Source of the DNA: Longimicrobium sp. | GTDB lineage: Bacteria; Gemmatimonadota; Gemmatimonadetes; Longimicrobiales; Longimicrobiaceae | Length of the DNA stretch: 34,371 nt | NCBI GenBank assembly: GCA_036387335.1 | Contig: DASVTZ010000004.1 | Coordinates: 1-34,371, forward strand | Reading direction: 5' to 3' | Shown here: positions 32,198 through 34,371 of the stretch, in pieces | Layout: every line of letters starts with the position of its first letter | How positions within the stretch are numbered: the stretch's first letter is position 1 | Position numbers and translations under genes: made by a program | Notes under the pieces: model-generated | What the model was told of the DNA's origin: nothing | The model's input: only the letters and a program-made list of their open reading frames with translations | The model's database searches: none

Positions 32198-33001
32198 CTA
32201 TCCATGCGTTTCCGCCTCCGCAACCCCGCGAGGCGCCGGAAGCGTAACACGGCCGTTCTGCGGTCCCAATTCGTGGAGCAGCTCGTCGCGCGCGGAGTCG
32301 ATCATGGCGCGCACGCGGTCGCGGAGCGCGGGGACGTCCGCCAGCGTGAGACCGTCCGTCTCCACCGGAGGTAGAACGCGGGCCACGGCGCGGGCGGGGT
32401 TCATCACCCAGCTCCCCTTGGCGAGCGCATGGTTGGCTCCCGCAACCGCGATGGGGAGCACCGGGCACTTCAACTCCACCGCCAGGCGGAACGCGCCGTC
32501 CTGGAACGGGCCCAGGCGGCCGTCGAGCGTGCGGGTGCCTTCGGGCATGATGAGGATCGAGACGCCCCTCTCCAGCCGGTCGCGGCACTGCTCCAGGGCG
32601 CGGCCGCGGCTGCGGGTGCTTCCGCGCTCCACGCCCACGTCGCCGGCCATGCGCATCATCCACCCCATCAGCGGGATGTTGAACGCGGTCCGCCTGGCCA
32701 GCCACTTCATCTCCCAGGGGAGAAGGCTGATCAGAAAGATGTCCGCGATGCTCTCGTGGTTCGCGACGGCCACGTACGGGCGCCGCGGATCGGTGATGCG
32801 CACGCCCTCGGTGCGGAAGCGCCAGAGCGGGTTGAGCTTCACCACCGTCACCGCCGCGCGCCGGAACCACCAGCCAACCGCGTACCGCCCCGGGTCGCGC
32901 GGCACGGTCACCACGTACAGCAGCGCCATGGTGGGGACCCAGACCAGCCCCACCATCAGCATGCTCGCCCAGGACCAGAGGGAGATCAGTCGTCGGAGCA
33001 C
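32198..33001 (-). CDS. PlsC-type 1-acylglycerol-3-phosphate acyltransferase
   Basis: A 267-aa membrane-associated acyltransferase. A hydrophobic N-terminal helix (ASMLMVGLVWVPTMALLYVV) is followed by the catalytic NHESIAD (HxxxxD), FNIPLMGWMMRM, then ILIMPEGTRT (acyl-acceptor motif) and PVLPIAVAG. The open frame extends to a TTG at 33115, but a promoter (33059-33085) lies within that extension. The GTG at 33001 is therefore preferred even though no Shine-Dalgarno is visible. It lies beside, but on a separate unit from, the sphingoid-type operon and is transcribed the same way. It would acylate lysophosphatidate or a related lipid. Confidence 0.9.
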   Translation of the reverse strand: MLRRLISLWSWASMLMVGLVWVPTMALLYVVTVPRDPGRYAVGWWFRRAAVTVVKLNPLWRFRTEGVRITDPRRPYVAVANHESIADIFLISLLPWEMKWLARRTAFNIPLMGWMMRMAGDVGVERGSTRSRGRALEQCRDRLERGVSILIMPEGTRTLDGRLGPFQDGAFRLAVELKCPVLPIAVAGANHALAKGSWVMNPARAVARVLPPVETDGLTLADVPALRDRVRAMIDSARDELLHELGPQNGRVTLPAPRGVAEAETHG

Positions 33002-33058
33002 TGAGGCGGCTTGTGGGGCGGACGGTACGAGGGGAGCGACGAGGGATTGCCGACTAGG

Positions 33059-33085
33059 AATATAACGAAATCCGCCATTCGGCAA
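33059..33085 (-). promoter_or_regulatory. Candidate promoter of the acyltransferase gene
   Basis: On the minus strand TTGCCG (33085-33080) and TATATT (33064-33059) are 15 bp apart. The -10 is strong and the spacer short. Transcription would begin near 33052, about 50 bases before the GTG at 33001. Confidence 0.4.
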
Positions 33086-33120
33086 TCCCGCCGCCTCGTC
33101 GGAGACAGAGAACAACAGCG

Positions 33121-33262
33121 AAAAGCCTCACACAGAGGCCACAGAAGGAACTGAAAGGCCACAGAAAACCCTTCTGCGGTTCTCTCTGTGCCTCTGTGTC
33201 TCTGTGTGAGCCATGCAGTTGCGGTTCTTTCCTGCGTCTCTGCGCCTCTGCGTGAGACTTCC
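33121..33262 (-). repeat. Dispersed palindromic repeat, copy 2
   Basis: On the minus strand it parallels the 7942-8117 element: TCACGCAGAGGCGCAGAGACG, then CTGCATGGCTCACACAGAGA, CACAGAG units, a turn, and CTGTGGCCTCTGTGTGAG. It has the same compound stem architecture and opposite orientation. It fills nearly all the space between the TlpA-like gene stop (33264) and the start region of the acyltransferase. Confidence 0.75.
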
Positions 33263-33263
33263 G

Positions 33264-34079
33264 TTACCGGCTTCGCGCGGACCTGTATGACAGGTGATCG
33301 ACAGGCGCGTGGCGGAGCGCCTCGGCAACGGCGCTCTTGAGCTTTCCGGCGCTCACGTGTCCCGCGGCCTGCACGCTCCCATCCGGCCGCACGACGAGCG
33401 TGTAGGGAATGCCGTACACGCGATAGAGCCGCGCGATGCGGTTGTCCGGATCGGCGATGAAGGGGACGCCCGAGCCGTGTTCCTCCTGCCACGCGCGCAG
33501 AGTCGCCTCGGAGTCGTGGCTGAGGACCGCGTAGGTCGACACGCGCTCGGCCGGCGGGCGTGCCGCGAGCTCCTGCAGCACCCTGTACTCGTCGCGGCAC
33601 GCCTTGCACCACGTGGACCAGAAGACCAGCACCACCGCGCGTCCCTTCAGGTCGGAGAGGCGCCTGGGGGCGGACGTCTTCGCCGCACCGAGCGGCGTGA
33701 GAACGACGTCCGGCGGTGTGCTCCCCATCTCGGGAAAACGCGGCTGGCGGGTGGGAGGTGCGCCGTGCACGCAGACGTAGCGCGCGACCGCGCGCGCCAG
33801 CGCCGGCATGTCCCCGCGCGCATGCGCCGCCCGAACGGCCGCCGACTCCGCCGAGCCCGCGGTGCTCCCCCGCGCCGCGATGATGTGCTCCGACGTCTCC
33901 CGCACCACCATGTCCCGTACGAGGGTTCCGGCACCGGGGTCGAGCGGCCGCGGGACCGAGTCCGTGCAGGCATACGACAGCGCCAGCTTCCCGTTGTCGC
34001 TGGCGAGCCTCGCCACCTTTTCATCGGAGCAACCCACCGCCACGGCGAGCACCGGAATCGCCCAGATCAGCTTGCGCAT
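33264..34079 (-). CDS. TlpA-like thioredoxin-fold lipoprotein
   Basis: A 271-aa protein. The lipobox VLAVAVGC (Cys17) marks a lipoprotein facing the periplasm. Residues about 20-115 are an extra helical domain of unknown role with two Cys (YACTDS, VCVHG). About 125-255 is a thioredoxin fold with the redox-active WCKAC, preceded by VVLVFWST, and the cis-Pro loop GIPYTLVV. TlpA-type proteins reduce disulfides in cytochrome maturation or envelope proteins; the partner is unknown here. The C-terminal end stops two bases from the dispersed repeat. The Shine-Dalgarno is weak. Confidence 0.85.
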   Translation of the reverse strand: MRKLIWAIPVLAVAVGCSDEKVARLASDNGKLALSYACTDSVPRPLDPGAGTLVRDMVVRETSEHIIAARGSTAGSAESAAVRAAHARGDMPALARAVARYVCVHGAPPTRQPRFPEMGSTPPDVVLTPLGAAKTSAPRRLSDLKGRAVVLVFWSTWCKACRDEYRVLQELAARPPAERVSTYAVLSHDSEATLRAWQEEHGSGVPFIADPDNRIARLYRVYGIPYTLVVRPDGSVQAAGHVSAGKLKSAVAEALRHAPVDHLSYRSARSR

Positions 34080-34145
34080 GGGTACCGTACAGGATGAGGC
34101 GGAGGATGTTCGGCGTCAGGCTAGTGGGGTCCGGTCGAACGGATC

Positions 34146-34371
34146 TTACGGCCCCAGTCCGATCTCGTAACGGTCGAACCAGCTCCCGAGCTCCGCGCTC
34201 AGTGAAAGGTCGAGCAGCGGAGTGCTGTCGAGCACCGCAATGGCATCACGGGCTCGCTCGAAGAGAGCCACGGCGAGGTCGTCATCGTCGTGCCGCGCCC
34301 GGTAGATGATGCCGTCCACGCTATCCGGGTGCTCGTGGAGCGCGTGGGACCAGGCCCACGTCACGTCGTAG
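34146..34371 (-). CDS. RES-domain protein, C-terminal part (runs off the window)
   Basis: The frame enters from the right edge (YDVTWAWSHALHEH) and continues DGIIYRARHDDDDLAVALFERA to a Leu-rich C-terminus ending IGLGP. DGI-Y-R/S-R-H and A-L-F-x-R-A are signatures of the RES domain, a NAD+-degrading toxin usually paired with an Xre antitoxin encoded upstream. About 75 of the usual 150 or more residues are inside the window, and the catalytic Arg/Tyr/Glu of the N-terminal part lie beyond it. An internal Met at 34364 is unlikely to be the start. Confidence 0.75.
   Translation of the reverse strand, partial: YDVTWAWSHALHEHPDSVDGIIYRARHDDDDLAVALFERARDAIAVLDSTPLLDLSLSAELGSWFDRYEIGLGP

Overview
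The window reads as chromosomal DNA of a high-GC Gram-negative bacterium, most likely a member of the Gemmatimonadota (Longimicrobium-like). That placement is inferred from memory of gene style: many lipoproteins and signal peptides, DUF305 next to an LVIVD-repeat protein, a paired DUF1326/DUF2182, and a TPR protein starting MPRPKRPQPKNGLTF. No rRNA or marker gene is present to prove it.

Layout. 1-2541: three small secreted or lipoprotein genes, one with a SprT-like HExxH motif, closed by a perfect 28-bp palindrome. 2756-7923: a tightly overlapping chemosensory operon, cheR-cheD-cheB-cheW-cheW-TPR-MA-type peptidase, with no cheA, cheY or receptor in the window. 7942-8117: a palindromic dispersed repeat whose inverted partner lies at 33121-33262. 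8136-8782: an Xre regulator with a promoter framed by two identical 11-bp direct repeats. 8913-11345: DUF305 lipoprotein and LVIVD-repeat protein, then two strong hairpins. 11788-14856: three tandem secreted beta-helix paralogues with mosaic similarity, two of which share a promoter block. 14998-15309: a probably leaderless small membrane protein gene that ends 1 nt before tRNA-Val(TAC). 15474-17012: an Ig-like plus beta-helix lipoprotein. 17442-18886: DUF1326-DUF2182 pair.

18977-27811 looks like an accretion zone. Fragments of the 3' end of the alcohol dehydrogenase gene (27812-29029) recur, all in the same orientation, at 18977, 20441 and 23293. Between them sit unrelated accessory genes: a MerR-cupin regulator, small unknowns, a double winged-helix protein, a GMGGGG lipoprotein, a TPR protein, and a two-gene predicted conflict system. 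The conflict system is a 166-aa helical protein plus a 1185-aa TPR/GreAB-C-like/PIN-like protein, both carrying the same glycine-rich AVAIGG...TGD motif. A decayed copy of the MerR-cupin gene is joined to the third dehydrogenase tail.

27812-31936 (minus strand) is a four-gene operon in which every junction overlaps by 4 bp: a serine-palmitoyltransferase/AONS-like PLP enzyme, an acetoacetate-decarboxylase-like protein, a diacylglycerol/sphingoid-kinase-like protein and a zinc alcohol dehydrogenase. With the neighbouring PlsC-type acyltransferase (32198-33001) this suggests synthesis of a sphingoid-like or other amino-ketone-derived lipid. The window ends with a TlpA-like lipoprotein and the C-terminal part of a RES-domain toxin.
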